Source: Kiritimatiellia bacterium (GTDB lineage Bacteria > Verrucomicrobiota > Kiritimatiellia > UBA8416 > JADHWI01). From it: DNA of 64,000 bases. How positions within the stretch are numbered: the first letter of the stretch is position 1; each line of letters opens with the position of its first letter. The notes under the pieces are model-generated. The model ran no database searches. It was not told the DNA's origin and worked only from the letters and a program-made list of their open reading frames with translations. This document shows positions 1-7,882 of the stretch, piece by piece. The position numbers and the translations under genes are program-made. The DNA is taken from assembly GCA_030744755.1 (NCBI GenBank), contig JASLPY010000001.1:124001-188000 (forward strand). The letters are read 5' to 3'.

Positions 1-308
1 TTCCTGCAAGTGCATTGCCCTTCATCGTGGGGACAGTAGATGACATCGAGCAGCGCCAGGTCATACTCATTGTTGAGGACCCGCTGGAGGTTTTCGTGAA
101 TCCTCTCTACCTCACCCCTGTCCAGAATGCCACGTGCAATCCCCCGCTGGTTCGAGACGATCACGGCATCAAAGCCCATGTCCGTTACCGCACGTAGAAC
201 GTCAACAAACTCCGGCAACAGAACGAAGTCTTCCCAACGCTCGACATATCCAGGGCCGGGCGACTGGTTCACAATGCCATCCCTGTCAAAGAAAACACAC
301 TTCCTCAT
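1..308 (-). CDS. HAD-IIIA family phosphatase (GmhB/HisB-N-like), 3' end outside window
   Basis: The reading frame opens at an ATG at 306-308 and is still open at base 1, so 102 residues are visible and the C-terminus is missing. Residues 6-13 read FFDRDGIV, the HAD motif I with its two catalytic aspartates. SNQRGIARG near residue 52 is motif II. A C-x-H plus C-x-C cluster (CPHDEGQCTC) near residue 92 matches the zinc-binding loop of D-glycero-D-manno-heptose-1,7-bisphosphate 7-phosphatase (GmhB) and of the histidinol-phosphatase domain of HisB. It is therefore a cytoplasmic sugar-phosphate or histidinol-phosphate phosphatase, with GmhB (LPS heptose synthesis) slightly favoured. The family call is firm; the substrate is not. 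The gene's downstream neighbours lie outside the window. Confidence 0.85.
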   Translation of the reverse strand, partial: MRKCVFFDRDGIVNQSPGPGYVERWEDFVLLPEFVDVLRAVTDMGFDAVIVSNQRGIARGILDRGEVERIHENLQRVLNNEYDLALLDVIYCPHDEGQCTCR

Positions 309-377
309 GGATACCTCTTGTACAGCTTCGGCTCCTGGTTTGGAAGTTCAAAGTCCGATCTCACTTGTCTCAAGGGT

Positions 378-544
378 GTGTTGCCCAAACCGAAAGAGCG
401 CCTTCGGCGAGATGCTTCGACAAGCCCGCCTGCAACGCTGGCGCAGCACTGCGGGCAGGCTCAGCATGACATTGTTTCACGAAACACAACGATATCGCCA
501 CTGTCATCCCGAGTGAAGTCGAGGGATCTCGGTTTGGGCAACAC
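378..544. repeat. MITE-like composite palindromic element with 16-bp terminal inverted repeats
   Basis: Bases 378-393 (GTGTTGCCCAAACCGA) are the exact reverse complement of 529-544. Inside, gagatgcttcgac (409-421) is answered by gtcgagggatctc and tcagcatgaca by tgtcatcccgag, so the whole 167 bp folds back on itself. A GC-rich insert at 427-460 interrupts the left half and is related to a second copy near 48.75 kb. No ORF with coding character is present. The gatgcttcgac / tgtcatcccgag words resemble intergenic repeats known from many bacteria. No clear target-site duplication was found. Confidence 0.75.
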
Positions 545-548
545 GCCG

Positions 549-1913
549 TTAGGGCTTGTCCACAATCGTGAAGACCTTCTCCGTGAATACCTGTTGGCTG
601 ACGAACCCCGTGCTTCGGGCAACAACGCGGAACCTGTGTTTGCCTTCGCTCAAACCGCTAGTGTCGAGCCATAATTCCGGCTCCCTGGCCACTATCTTCC
701 CGTCCAGCAGGCAAGTGAAACGTCGGTATCGTCGCGCATCCTTTCCAGTCATCCTGGCAGACACGAATATTTTGCCTGGTGTAAGCTCTCCGGCAAGGCC
801 GTCGATCTCAACAACGGCATCCTTACCGCCCCACGGAGAGGCAAGAGGTTCACCTACGAGTAGAATCTGCAGGGGGCAGCGTAGAGATTGGTAGAAACTT
901 TCTATCATCGTGCATCCGGCGGCGTAATGAACGTAGAATCGGGCGTGGGGAAACTTTGTCCACAGGGCGTATGGTTCGGTAGCCGTACCACTCGAAGCAG
1001 TCACCCCGGACTCAAGCCAGGCCGACAGCTTAGTTTGCCCTGCGGCGTGGAACATCCCTCCCATACTTGTCAGGTGCTCGGCCATGCATCCAGGCAGATA
1101 TGAACCGGAATTGGCAGGTGTTACATGGGGACGCCCCGCAGCAAGGCCTATTATTCTCTGCCCAGTGTCAGGAAAGCTCTTCACAATCCGCGCTTCGACC
1201 CCGTAACGCTTCAACTCGGTCACTGCCGCCTCATATTCCCACTCGCGGCATCTCGATCGAATGTCGTCGCTCTTAACAAAGTAGACCGTGCCGGACGGTG
1301 AGGTGCCGTCAGAGAGTACCCCTTTCTTGAGGTAATCACGAATCTTCTCCACGGAATTGCCCCTGTTGCCCGAGTAACCCAGCAGCATGCTTGGCACCGG
1401 CATATCACCGCGCAGGCTCTCCTTCGAGAAATCGAAGGTCTGTGCATAGTGGGCCACGCCCCCCGGCCTGTCGGGACCACCGAAAAGAGCCGACCTGTAA
1501 AGGCCCCGCTTTATGTCCATGAGTTCGGGCACTTTGCCCTTTGTGAACGTGATGCCCTGGATTGACATCTTCGGAGAAGTATCAACCCTCGTGGGAAAAT
1601 CAACCGAGTAGATCCATGCGAGGATGTGATCGTCAATACCCCTATCTTTCATCGCACTAACCGCGGGATCACGAATCAGCTTGTTGAATTCATCTACACT
1701 CATCTTTGGCGGATCGATGGATACGGATGAAGCAAGGTCGAGATAAAGCACGTTCTGGGCGGGTACCTGGCGAAGCTTCACGAACTCCGAAGCAACCGTT
1801 CTGGAGTCCTTAGAAGCCCGGTTAACAAGTACCAATAATTCATGAGGCCCGACCGCATGGGCCGTTGCAACGGCAAGCCAGAGCATTGTGATCACGAGAT
1901 TGATGCGACTCAT
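549..1913 (-). CDS. TIGR03790 family secreted protein
   Basis: This 454-residue protein of unknown function starts with a signal peptide (MSRINLVITMLWLAVATAHA). The N-terminal segment ELLVLVNRASKDSRTVASEF followed by VPAQNVLYLDL is typical of family TIGR03790, which I know from Planctomycetes, Lentisphaerae, Verrucomicrobia and Acidobacteria. The region around LGYSGNRGNSVEKIRDYL and the later YVHYAAGCTMIESFYQSL and PLQILLVGEPLASPW segments fit the full-length family. The last 80 or so residues look like a beta-sandwich (LDGKIVAREPELWLDTSG). No catalytic residues can be assigned. It lies downstream of a URO-D-type gene on the same strand, but a 210-bp gap with a large inverted repeat separates them, so co-transcription is doubtful. 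Confidence 0.8.
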   Translation of the reverse strand: MSRINLVITMLWLAVATAHAVGPHELLVLVNRASKDSRTVASEFVKLRQVPAQNVLYLDLASSVSIDPPKMSVDEFNKLIRDPAVSAMKDRGIDDHILAWIYSVDFPTRVDTSPKMSIQGITFTKGKVPELMDIKRGLYRSALFGGPDRPGGVAHYAQTFDFSKESLRGDMPVPSMLLGYSGNRGNSVEKIRDYLKKGVLSDGTSPSGTVYFVKSDDIRSRCREWEYEAAVTELKRYGVEARIVKSFPDTGQRIIGLAAGRPHVTPANSGSYLPGCMAEHLTSMGGMFHAAGQTKLSAWLESGVTASSGTATEPYALWTKFPHARFYVHYAAGCTMIESFYQSLRCPLQILLVGEPLASPWGGKDAVVEIDGLAGELTPGKIFVSARMTGKDARRYRRFTCLLDGKIVAREPELWLDTSGLSEGKHRFRVVARSTGFVSQQVFTEKVFTIVDKP

Positions 1914-2008
1914 GGCGGGAAGTCTACTTCAAGCGGCTGAGATAGGCAATAGAGAGCAGGCTGCAGTCGGGTGTGGGGTGTCTCGAACGCAGACCGTGCG
2001 CACCGGAG

Positions 2009-2069
2009 CTGTGGGCGGGGCATCCACTCGTCCGCCAGCGAGCGGCCCATAGGGATGGGCCGCCCACAG
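2009..2069. repeat. Intergenic inverted repeat, terminator-like
   Basis: Bases 2009-2025 (ctgtgggcggggcatcc) and 2053-2069 (ggatgggccgcccacag) are complementary at 15 of 17 positions around a 27-base loop. The element sits between the URO-D-type gene and the TIGR03790 gene, both on the minus strand. It could terminate transcription or be a REP-type repeat. There is no T-run after it on either strand. Confidence 0.55.
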
Positions 2070-2123
2070 GGGAAGACATTTGGACCCCCTGCTCTCAAAT
2101 CCCGGGCGGTATGAGCGTGCTCC

Positions 2124-3209
2124 TCACCCCTGCATGCCGAACATTGATTCCTTGAGATCAAGGTAGTACAGGTAGTTATCAGGATCGACATCGGGCGGGC
2201 AGCGGTGGTCGCAGAAGGGTATGTACCCGCCGCGTTCCACGTACGGGACAAGCGATTCCAGGTAATCCCTGGTGGCTTCCCTGCCCTTCCTGAGTTGCAT
2301 CTTGTCGACGCCGCCCATGATGCGCAGTTCGCCGGCATATTCATCAAGAAGCTCACCGGGATGTACACAGCTATTGACCTCGTAAGGGAAGAGGCAGTTG
2401 ATGCCAGATTCGAGGAATCCGGGGATGAGCGGCCTCACATCACCGTCACAGTCGGTGTACCAGATGTCGACACCAGCCGCCTTCAGCCTGTCTCCAATCC
2501 GCTTGTAGCGAGGAAAGACAACCTGATCAAAGAAGTCCACGGAGAGAATCGGACCGTGATTGAAGCATATGTCTTCCCATCCGGATGCATAATCGAATTC
2601 GATATGCGGGAGAAGCTGGTCAAGGGCGTCTTCGACGAGAACGCAGCATGTCTCCACCATGTCTTCGAGCATGGCCGGATAGTCATAGACTGCATAGGCG
2701 ACACCTTCAAAAGTCAGCATATCCCGAACATTGCCGATCATGGAACCGCAGTTGACACCAAGGGGATAGTCGCGGTCTGCCGGATGCTGCTTCTTTATGG
2801 CATCAATGGCCAAACGACGCTCCGGATCATCACGCCGGAATCGCTCCTCCTTGCAGCGTTTCCAGTCGTCAGGATCAGTAATGGATGATTTGGTGAAGTG
2901 TGGGATTGTGCTGTGTCCGTCCTTCGGGGCCTCACCCAGCAATCCGTTCGCGTTCATGTAGACGATTCTTTCGCCCGTCTCTTCCACAACCTTGTGCTCA
3001 AAAGGCGGGTTCATCCATGTTCTGCCGCCCGTGATCTTGATAGGATCAAAACTGAAGAAAATATCGGCCTCTTCATTATTGGTGATCCCGTTATCGCAGA
3101 AGAGATCCCACTGTGTGAAGTTCTCTGCCCAGTATCCGAACTCCATATTGAAACAACGATCAACCGGTTGGTAATGCATCTGGGCGTTGAAGCGCTCACG
3201 ACAGGTCAT
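2124..3209 (-). CDS. Uroporphyrinogen decarboxylase (URO-D) family protein, probable corrinoid/C1 methyltransferase type
   Basis: The protein has 361 residues from the ATG at 3209, which has GGAAGG five bases upstream. The open frame continues upstream to 3287 but without a good ribosome site. MTCRERFNAQMHYQPVDR at the N-terminus is the usual opening of URO-D superfamily proteins. GVNCGSMIGNVRDMLTFEG and DYASGWEDICFNHGPILS in the middle, WYTDCDGDVRPLIPGFLESG, and the C-terminal ELRIMGGVDKMQLRKG follow the family's TIM-barrel order. In PVC and Lentisphaerae genomes such proteins are usually not heme enzymes but relatives of the MtaA/MtbA cobalamin:CoM methyltransferases and catabolic demethylases. 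It is divergent from the sulfur operon; 207 bp separate the two starts. The substrate is unknown. Confidence 0.8.
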   Translation of the reverse strand: MTCRERFNAQMHYQPVDRCFNMEFGYWAENFTQWDLFCDNGITNNEEADIFFSFDPIKITGGRTWMNPPFEHKVVEETGERIVYMNANGLLGEAPKDGHSTIPHFTKSSITDPDDWKRCKEERFRRDDPERRLAIDAIKKQHPADRDYPLGVNCGSMIGNVRDMLTFEGVAYAVYDYPAMLEDMVETCCVLVEDALDQLLPHIEFDYASGWEDICFNHGPILSVDFFDQVVFPRYKRIGDRLKAAGVDIWYTDCDGDVRPLIPGFLESGINCLFPYEVNSCVHPGELLDEYAGELRIMGGVDKMQLRKGREATRDYLESLVPYVERGGYIPFCDHRCPPDVDPDNYLYYLDLKESMFGMQG

Positions 3210-3416
3210 CGTGCCCTTCCACCTGGGGCGGCATGGATTGATATTCACAAGTCCTTCCTTTCCTTCACGGCAGAGTGTTTCATGCAACAGAACTATGGGC
3301 AGTCTAGCCTTGAACAGGCTCTTGTCAACGTCATGCTTTTTGGCCCTTTGTTCGTGACAAGGGAAATGGCGGGTGATAAATTCCCACGCCGTGGCACTTG
3401 GGAAAGGAACCGCACG

Positions 3417-4169
3417 ATGCCGGATCTCGATCTGGAAAAGCTAAACGAGGAATTCGAATCCAAGAGCGCTACCGATGTTCTTCGGTGGACTTATGACAAT
3501 TTTGATCACGACAGGATCAAACTATCCACTAGTTTTGGAGCCGAAGGTATTGCCCTTATAGACATTCTTGTCAATATGGGCATAAATCCCAACATCTTCA
3601 CCGTAGATACGGGCCGCCTATTCCAGGAGACATACGATGTATGGGCGGAGGTGGTGGAGAAATACGACGTCAAGATTGTCTCGCACTCACCCGACCCCGA
3701 GGAACTTCGCAAACTGTATGAAGGCGGAAGTCCTAATCTTTTCTACGATAGCGTGGAGAATCGTAAACGCTGCTGCTACGTACGAAAGGTGCTCCCCCTG
3801 AAGTCCGCCCTCAAGGATACCGACGTATGGCTTTCTTCGTTACGACGAACACAGGGCGACAGCCGGCGGGACTTGCCTATCATATCCCCGAGCAGCCAGT
3901 ACGACCTCTATAAGATCTACCCCATGGCCAACTGGCTTGAGCAGAACGTCTGGACCTATATCCGCGCCAATAGCGTCCCTTACGACAAGCTTTACGACCA
4001 GGGTTTCAAGACCATTGGTTGCGCGCCCTGCACGCGACCGGTAAGGATGGGAGAATCCGTGCGCTCCGGCCGGTGGTGGTGGGAAGAAACCGAAGAAAAA
4101 GAATGCGGTATCCACATCGAAGACGGCGTGATTATGCGAACCAAGCCAGCAAAGAACTACCAGATATGA
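3417..4169 (+). CDS. cysH: Phosphoadenylyl/adenylyl-sulfate reductase, [4Fe-4S] assimilatory type
   Basis: CysH reduces activated sulfate (APS or PAPS) to sulfite in the cytoplasm using thioredoxin. The 250-residue length is usual for the family. The start is the ATG at 3417, preceded by GGAAAGGA; the longer open frame back to 2898 overlaps the divergent gene and is not protein-like. The PP-loop region reads KLSTSFGAEGIALIDILVNM near residue 35. CC at residue ~120 (NRKRCCYVRK) and C-x2-C near ~205 (GCAPCTRP) are the cluster ligands typical of APS-type reductases. The catalytic cysteine sits in ECGIHIED near the C-terminus. The iron-sulfur ligands favour APS over PAPS as substrate. The stop overlaps the next gene's start (ATGA), so translation is probably coupled. 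Confidence 0.93.
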   Translation: MPDLDLEKLNEEFESKSATDVLRWTYDNFDHDRIKLSTSFGAEGIALIDILVNMGINPNIFTVDTGRLFQETYDVWAEVVEKYDVKIVSHSPDPEELRKLYEGGSPNLFYDSVENRKRCCYVRKVLPLKSALKDTDVWLSSLRRTQGDSRRDLPIISPSSQYDLYKIYPMANWLEQNVWTYIRANSVPYDKLYDQGFKTIGCAPCTRPVRMGESVRSGRWWWEETEEKECGIHIEDGVIMRTKPAKNYQI

Positions 4170-5311
4170 CAGACAAGCAAGAAACAAAAGTGATTCACAG
4201 CGGCAGAATACAGGACGCCTTCAACTCCGTGATGCCTCCTCTCTATCCGTCGTCAACCTTCGGTTTCGATCGCCTCGGCGTCAACAAGGGCTACGACTAC
4301 ACGCGCAGCGGAAACCCCACTCGTGAAGCGCTCGAGCGTTGCCTCGCAACCCTTGAAGGGGGCGTGGACTCCGTATGCACCGCCACTGGAATGGCCGCGG
4401 TGCTTGGAGTACTCAATATGCTCTCGGCCGGTGACCACGTCATTGCCGGACACGATATTTACGGCGGCAGCTACCGCTTGATGGACGATGTTCTTTCGCG
4501 TATGGGAATCAAATTCACTTTCGTGGACATGGCCGATCCGGCCAATGTTGAAAACGAATGGCAGCCGAATACGCGCCTGGTTTGGATGGAAACACCATCC
4601 AACCCCATGCTTCAGCTCACAGACATAACCGCCGTAGTAGCAGTGGCACGCGAACGGGGAGCCATCACCGTGGTGGACAACACATTTCTGTCTCCCGTCT
4701 TCCAGAAACCACTGGCTCTTGGCGTAGACATAGTGGTTCACTCAACCACCAAATACATCAACGGGCACAGCGACGTAGTGGGCGGTGCTATCATCTCCAA
4801 CACCGAAGAACTGGCCGAACGCGTGCGCTACATCACCAACGCCTGCGGCCTTACAGAATCGCCCTGGGACGCATGGCTCATACTGCGGGGTATTCGGACA
4901 TTACCTCAGCGTATGGTCGCGCATGCGACTGGAGCCCAGGCGCTGGCGGAGCATCTCGAAACCCACCCGCGCATCGACGCCGTGTATTTTCCGGGTTTGC
5001 CATCTCATCCACAGTATGAGCTTGCACAGAAGCAGATGACAGGTGCGGGAGGAGTCCTGACCTTCGACGTGAGTACGGACAAGGATGGACTTGATCGCCT
5101 GTTCGCAGAGCTGCAGCTTTACAGCCTGGCGGAATCCCTTGGCGGCGTAGAGTCGTTGATAGAATCGCCGTGGTACATGAGCCACATGTCCATGTCGGAG
5201 GAAGCGCGCACACGTGCCGGAATTAAGCCCGGGACAGTTAGAGTCTCGGTAGGCCTGGAGAATCCGGAAGACCTGATTAAGGATCTGGACAGGGGACTGG
5301 CCGCCCTGTAG
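4166..5311 (+). CDS. Transsulfuration PLP enzyme (cystathionine gamma-synthase/lyase or O-acetylhomoserine sulfhydrylase family)
   Basis: This cytoplasmic Cys/Met-metabolism PLP enzyme has 381 residues, normal for the MetB/MetC/CGL family. The start at 4166 overlaps the cysH stop by four bases. Family marks in order are YDYTRSGNPTREALERCLA (~45), CTATGMAAV (~75), METPSNP (~145), VVDNTFLSPVFQKPLALG (~170) and the PLP lysine in VVHSTTKYINGHSDVVGG (~190). The C-terminus has SLAESLGGVESLIESP and the usual VRVSVGLENPEDLI. The subfamily cannot be settled by eye: it may make cystathionine or homocysteine from sulfide, or cleave cystathionine. Placement between sulfate reduction and cysteine synthase favours sulfide fixation or methionine-cysteine exchange. 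Confidence 0.9.
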   Translation: MTDKQETKVIHSGRIQDAFNSVMPPLYPSSTFGFDRLGVNKGYDYTRSGNPTREALERCLATLEGGVDSVCTATGMAAVLGVLNMLSAGDHVIAGHDIYGGSYRLMDDVLSRMGIKFTFVDMADPANVENEWQPNTRLVWMETPSNPMLQLTDITAVVAVARERGAITVVDNTFLSPVFQKPLALGVDIVVHSTTKYINGHSDVVGGAIISNTEELAERVRYITNACGLTESPWDAWLILRGIRTLPQRMVAHATGAQALAEHLETHPRIDAVYFPGLPSHPQYELAQKQMTGAGGVLTFDVSTDKDGLDRLFAELQLYSLAESLGGVESLIESPWYMSHMSMSEEARTRAGIKPGTVRVSVGLENPEDLIKDLDRGLAAL

Positions 5312-5367
5312 ATGCAGCCGGGCATTTTCGTTAGTAGTCATTCGATTCATTACTGGGGAGAAAACAA

Positions 5368-6297
5368 ATGGGAAACATCTGTGACAATTTATGCAGTCTA
5401 ATCGGCAACACCCCGTTGCTGAAAATGTCGCGTTTCGAGCCCGACGTCGACGCGGAGATCCTTGGCAAACTCGAGGCTTTCAACCCCGGCGGCAGCGTCA
5501 AGGATCGGATAGCCCTGGCCATGATCGAGGCAGCCGAAAAGGACGGCCTCCTCAAGGAAGGCTACACCATTGTTGAGCCCACCTCCGGCAACACCGGAAT
5601 AGGCCTGGCATGGGTCGCCGCCGTGAAGGGTTACCGGATTATTCTGACAATGCCCGAATCCATGAGCGTCGAACGTCGCAAGATTCTACAGGGGCTTGGT
5701 GCGGAACTGGTACTAACGCCGGCCCAGGAGGGAATGGAAGGCGCTGTCGACCAGGCCCGCTCCCTGTGTGACAAACTTCCGGGAGGCTTCATGCCGCAGC
5801 AGTTCAACAACCCGGCAAACCCCGACGTTCATTACCGCACAACCGGCGAAGAGATATGGCGCGACACGGACGGCCGCGTCGACATCTTCGTGGCCGCGGT
5901 AGGCACCGGTGGAACACTTACTGGCGCAGGCCGCTTCCTGAAGGAGAAGAATCCGGAGATTCAGATCGTGGCCGTGGAACCCGAGGAGTCACCGGTGCTT
6001 TCGGGCGGCGAAGGCGGACCGCACATGATCCAGGGCATCGGAGCCGGTTTCATACCCGACAACTATGATCCAGCCGTAGCAGATGAGATCGTGAAAGTAA
6101 CCAGTGTCAACGCTATTGAAACAGCGAAGAAGATCACCAAGCTCGAGGGGTTGATGGTGGGCATCTCAGCAGGCGCAAACGCCTGGGCGGCCGTCAGTAT
6201 GGCCCGGCGTCCCGAGAACAGGGGCAAGTGCATCGTCACCGTCATGTGCGATACCGGCGAACGCTATCTCTCAACACTGCTGTATTACGAGGACTGA
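5368..6297 (+). CDS. cysK: Cysteine synthase A (O-acetylserine sulfhydrylase)
   Basis: CysK condenses O-acetylserine with sulfide to form cysteine. At 309 residues it has the standard length. The PLP lysine is in FNPGGSVKDRIALAMI (~residue 37). The substrate loop TSGNTGIGLAWVAA (~70) and the phosphate-binding GTGGTLTGAGRFL (~178) are intact, and GLMVGISAGANAWAA is near 270. The ATG follows GGGGAGAAAACAA. It lies 56 bp after the transsulfuration gene and 4 bp before the sulfite reductase gene, so the whole sulfide-producing and sulfide-using pathway is one transcript. No serine acetyltransferase (cysE) or ATP sulfurylase is in the window. Confidence 0.95.
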   Translation: MGNICDNLCSLIGNTPLLKMSRFEPDVDAEILGKLEAFNPGGSVKDRIALAMIEAAEKDGLLKEGYTIVEPTSGNTGIGLAWVAAVKGYRIILTMPESMSVERRKILQGLGAELVLTPAQEGMEGAVDQARSLCDKLPGGFMPQQFNNPANPDVHYRTTGEEIWRDTDGRVDIFVAAVGTGGTLTGAGRFLKEKNPEIQIVAVEPEESPVLSGGEGGPHMIQGIGAGFIPDNYDPAVADEIVKVTSVNAIETAKKITKLEGLMVGISAGANAWAAVSMARRPENRGKCIVTVMCDTGERYLSTLLYYED

Positions 6298-6301
6298 TCA
6301 A

Positions 6302-7882
6302 ATGCAGCGCCAGCTGACAATGGAACGCCTCAGCGAAGATGAAGAAGTCAAGGCCTCGGGGCTGAACCTGGACTTCGACGAGATTGCGAAGAAGGGAGTC
6401 ATGTCCAAGGAAGAGGGCATGGTCGCCAAATGGTATGGCGTATACGGATCCCGCCAGCCTGGCAACCTGATGGCCCGCATCGTGATACCCGGCGGCGTAA
6501 TCACCGCCTCGCAGGCAAGACAGATTGCGGATACCGCGGAGAATCATGCCCAAGGCCGGATATCCATTACCACGCGGCAGTCGCTGCAGTACCATTGGCT
6601 TAAGGTAATCAGGATTCCAGACATGATGAGGGAGCTTGCGACCGAAGGGGTCAGTACGTTTCACGGATGCGGGGATGTAACGCGTAACGTGACGGCCTGT
6701 CCCATGGCCGAGAACTGTGTTCATCGCAGGCTCGATGTCCGACCCTTTGCACGCGAGTCCGCACGCCTTCTCACAGATGCCCGTGACCTGGACAACTTGC
6801 CCCGCAAGTTCAAGGTAACGTGGTCGGGATGCCGGGGCAACTGCGCGCAGCCCTACATGAACTGCGCAGGCGTGATCGCGGTAGCATGCGGACTAGACGG
6901 TTCCCGGCAGACGGGTTTTAAGGTCGTGATCGGCGGCGGAATGGGCTGGAAAGGCTTTGTCGCGCAGGAATTATTCTCATTCGTACCCCAGGACCGCGTG
7001 ATACCCGTGATCCGCGCAATGGCCCTGCTTTTCCGGGATCACGGGGATCGCTACAACCGCGCGAAGGCGCGCCTCAAGTTTGTTGTGGCTCGCTACGGGA
7101 TTGAACGCTGTCGGGAAATAGTCTTGGAGAACATGCAGGCAGAAGGCGAATCCGTCGAAGGACTTCGCACGGAGCCCATGCCCGACGTTGGTGAGCCGGT
7201 TCCGGCGCGCCCGCTGGTTGACGAGACGTTTCAGACGTGCGACGCTTCTTCTGTGGTCCGCATCAGGGTCCCGAAGGGCGAGGTAACCCATCAGCAGCTC
7301 CGTCGCGTAGCCGAGTTGTCCGAGATGTTCGGCGATCAGCGCATTTATACCACCAACCGGCAGAACATGGAACTCCACGGTATCGATCCGGCAAAAACTA
7401 AGCAGGTTAAGCAGGAGGTGCTTGCCACGGAACTGTTTACCGATGGCGTTGAGGGAATCATTGATATCGTACCTTGCGTCGGCACCACCTATTGTCCCAA
7501 GGCAGTGTCCACGACACGCGATCTGTATGATCGTCTGGTGCCGCTGGTTGCCCAGGAGAAGTTCGCGTCTATCGCCGGAGCAGTGCGCATCAATATTACG
7601 GGCTGCCCGAATTCCTGCTCGCCTTACAGGATCGTCGACATAGGGTTTCGCGGCATGCGGATCAGGGAGGAGCAGGGATCGGTTGAAGGCTACGAGATGC
7701 TCATTGGCGGCGACCAGGAAGCACACGGGCTGAGGCTTGGCGATTTCAAGCTCGCCGACTGCCCGGCCATCACCGAGCTTGTCCTCCACAAGTTCCTCGA
7801 GCTTCGCGAAGGTGATGAGACACTGACAGCCTGCATCCGGCGTACGGGCATGGCGCCCTGGGAGGAGGTGTTGAGTCAATGA
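6302..7882 (+). CDS. Siroheme [4Fe-4S] sulfite reductase, ferredoxin type (nitrite/sulfite reductase family)
   Basis: The protein has 526 residues and two NiR/SiR half-domain repeats. The first half shows GRISITTRQSLQYHWLK (~85) and GCGDVTRNVTACPMAENC (~122). The cluster and siroheme cysteines lie in the second half as CVGTTYCPKAVSTT (~395) and TGCPNSCSPYRI (~435), a C-x5-C plus C-x3-C arrangement. It resembles one-polypeptide ferredoxin-dependent enzymes rather than enterobacterial CysI, which pairs with CysJ. The operon context (cysH, cysK) points to sulfite to sulfide. Nitrite is a possible alternative because the families overlap. The stop overlaps the start of the next gene (ATGA), and that flavoprotein-ferredoxin is the obvious electron donor. 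Confidence 0.9.
   Translation: MQRQLTMERLSEDEEVKASGLNLDFDEIAKKGVMSKEEGMVAKWYGVYGSRQPGNLMARIVIPGGVITASQARQIADTAENHAQGRISITTRQSLQYHWLKVIRIPDMMRELATEGVSTFHGCGDVTRNVTACPMAENCVHRRLDVRPFARESARLLTDARDLDNLPRKFKVTWSGCRGNCAQPYMNCAGVIAVACGLDGSRQTGFKVVIGGGMGWKGFVAQELFSFVPQDRVIPVIRAMALLFRDHGDRYNRAKARLKFVVARYGIERCREIVLENMQAEGESVEGLRTEPMPDVGEPVPARPLVDETFQTCDASSVVRIRVPKGEVTHQQLRRVAELSEMFGDQRIYTTNRQNMELHGIDPAKTKQVKQEVLATELFTDGVEGIIDIVPCVGTTYCPKAVSTTRDLYDRLVPLVAQEKFASIAGAVRINITGCPNSCSPYRIVDIGFRGMRIREEQGSVEGYEMLIGGDQEAHGLRLGDFKLADCPAITELVLHKFLELREGDETLTACIRRTGMAPWEEVLSQ

Noticed and set aside
2898-3416. N-terminal extension of CysH
   Set aside because: These 173 codons overlap the divergent URO-D gene and do not resemble CysH; the ATG at 3417 has a ribosome site and gives the family length.
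3210-3416. Possible riboswitch (SAM or similar) upstream of the sulfur operon
   Set aside because: No conserved S-box or other recognisable riboswitch core or terminator hairpin was found by eye in the 207 bases.
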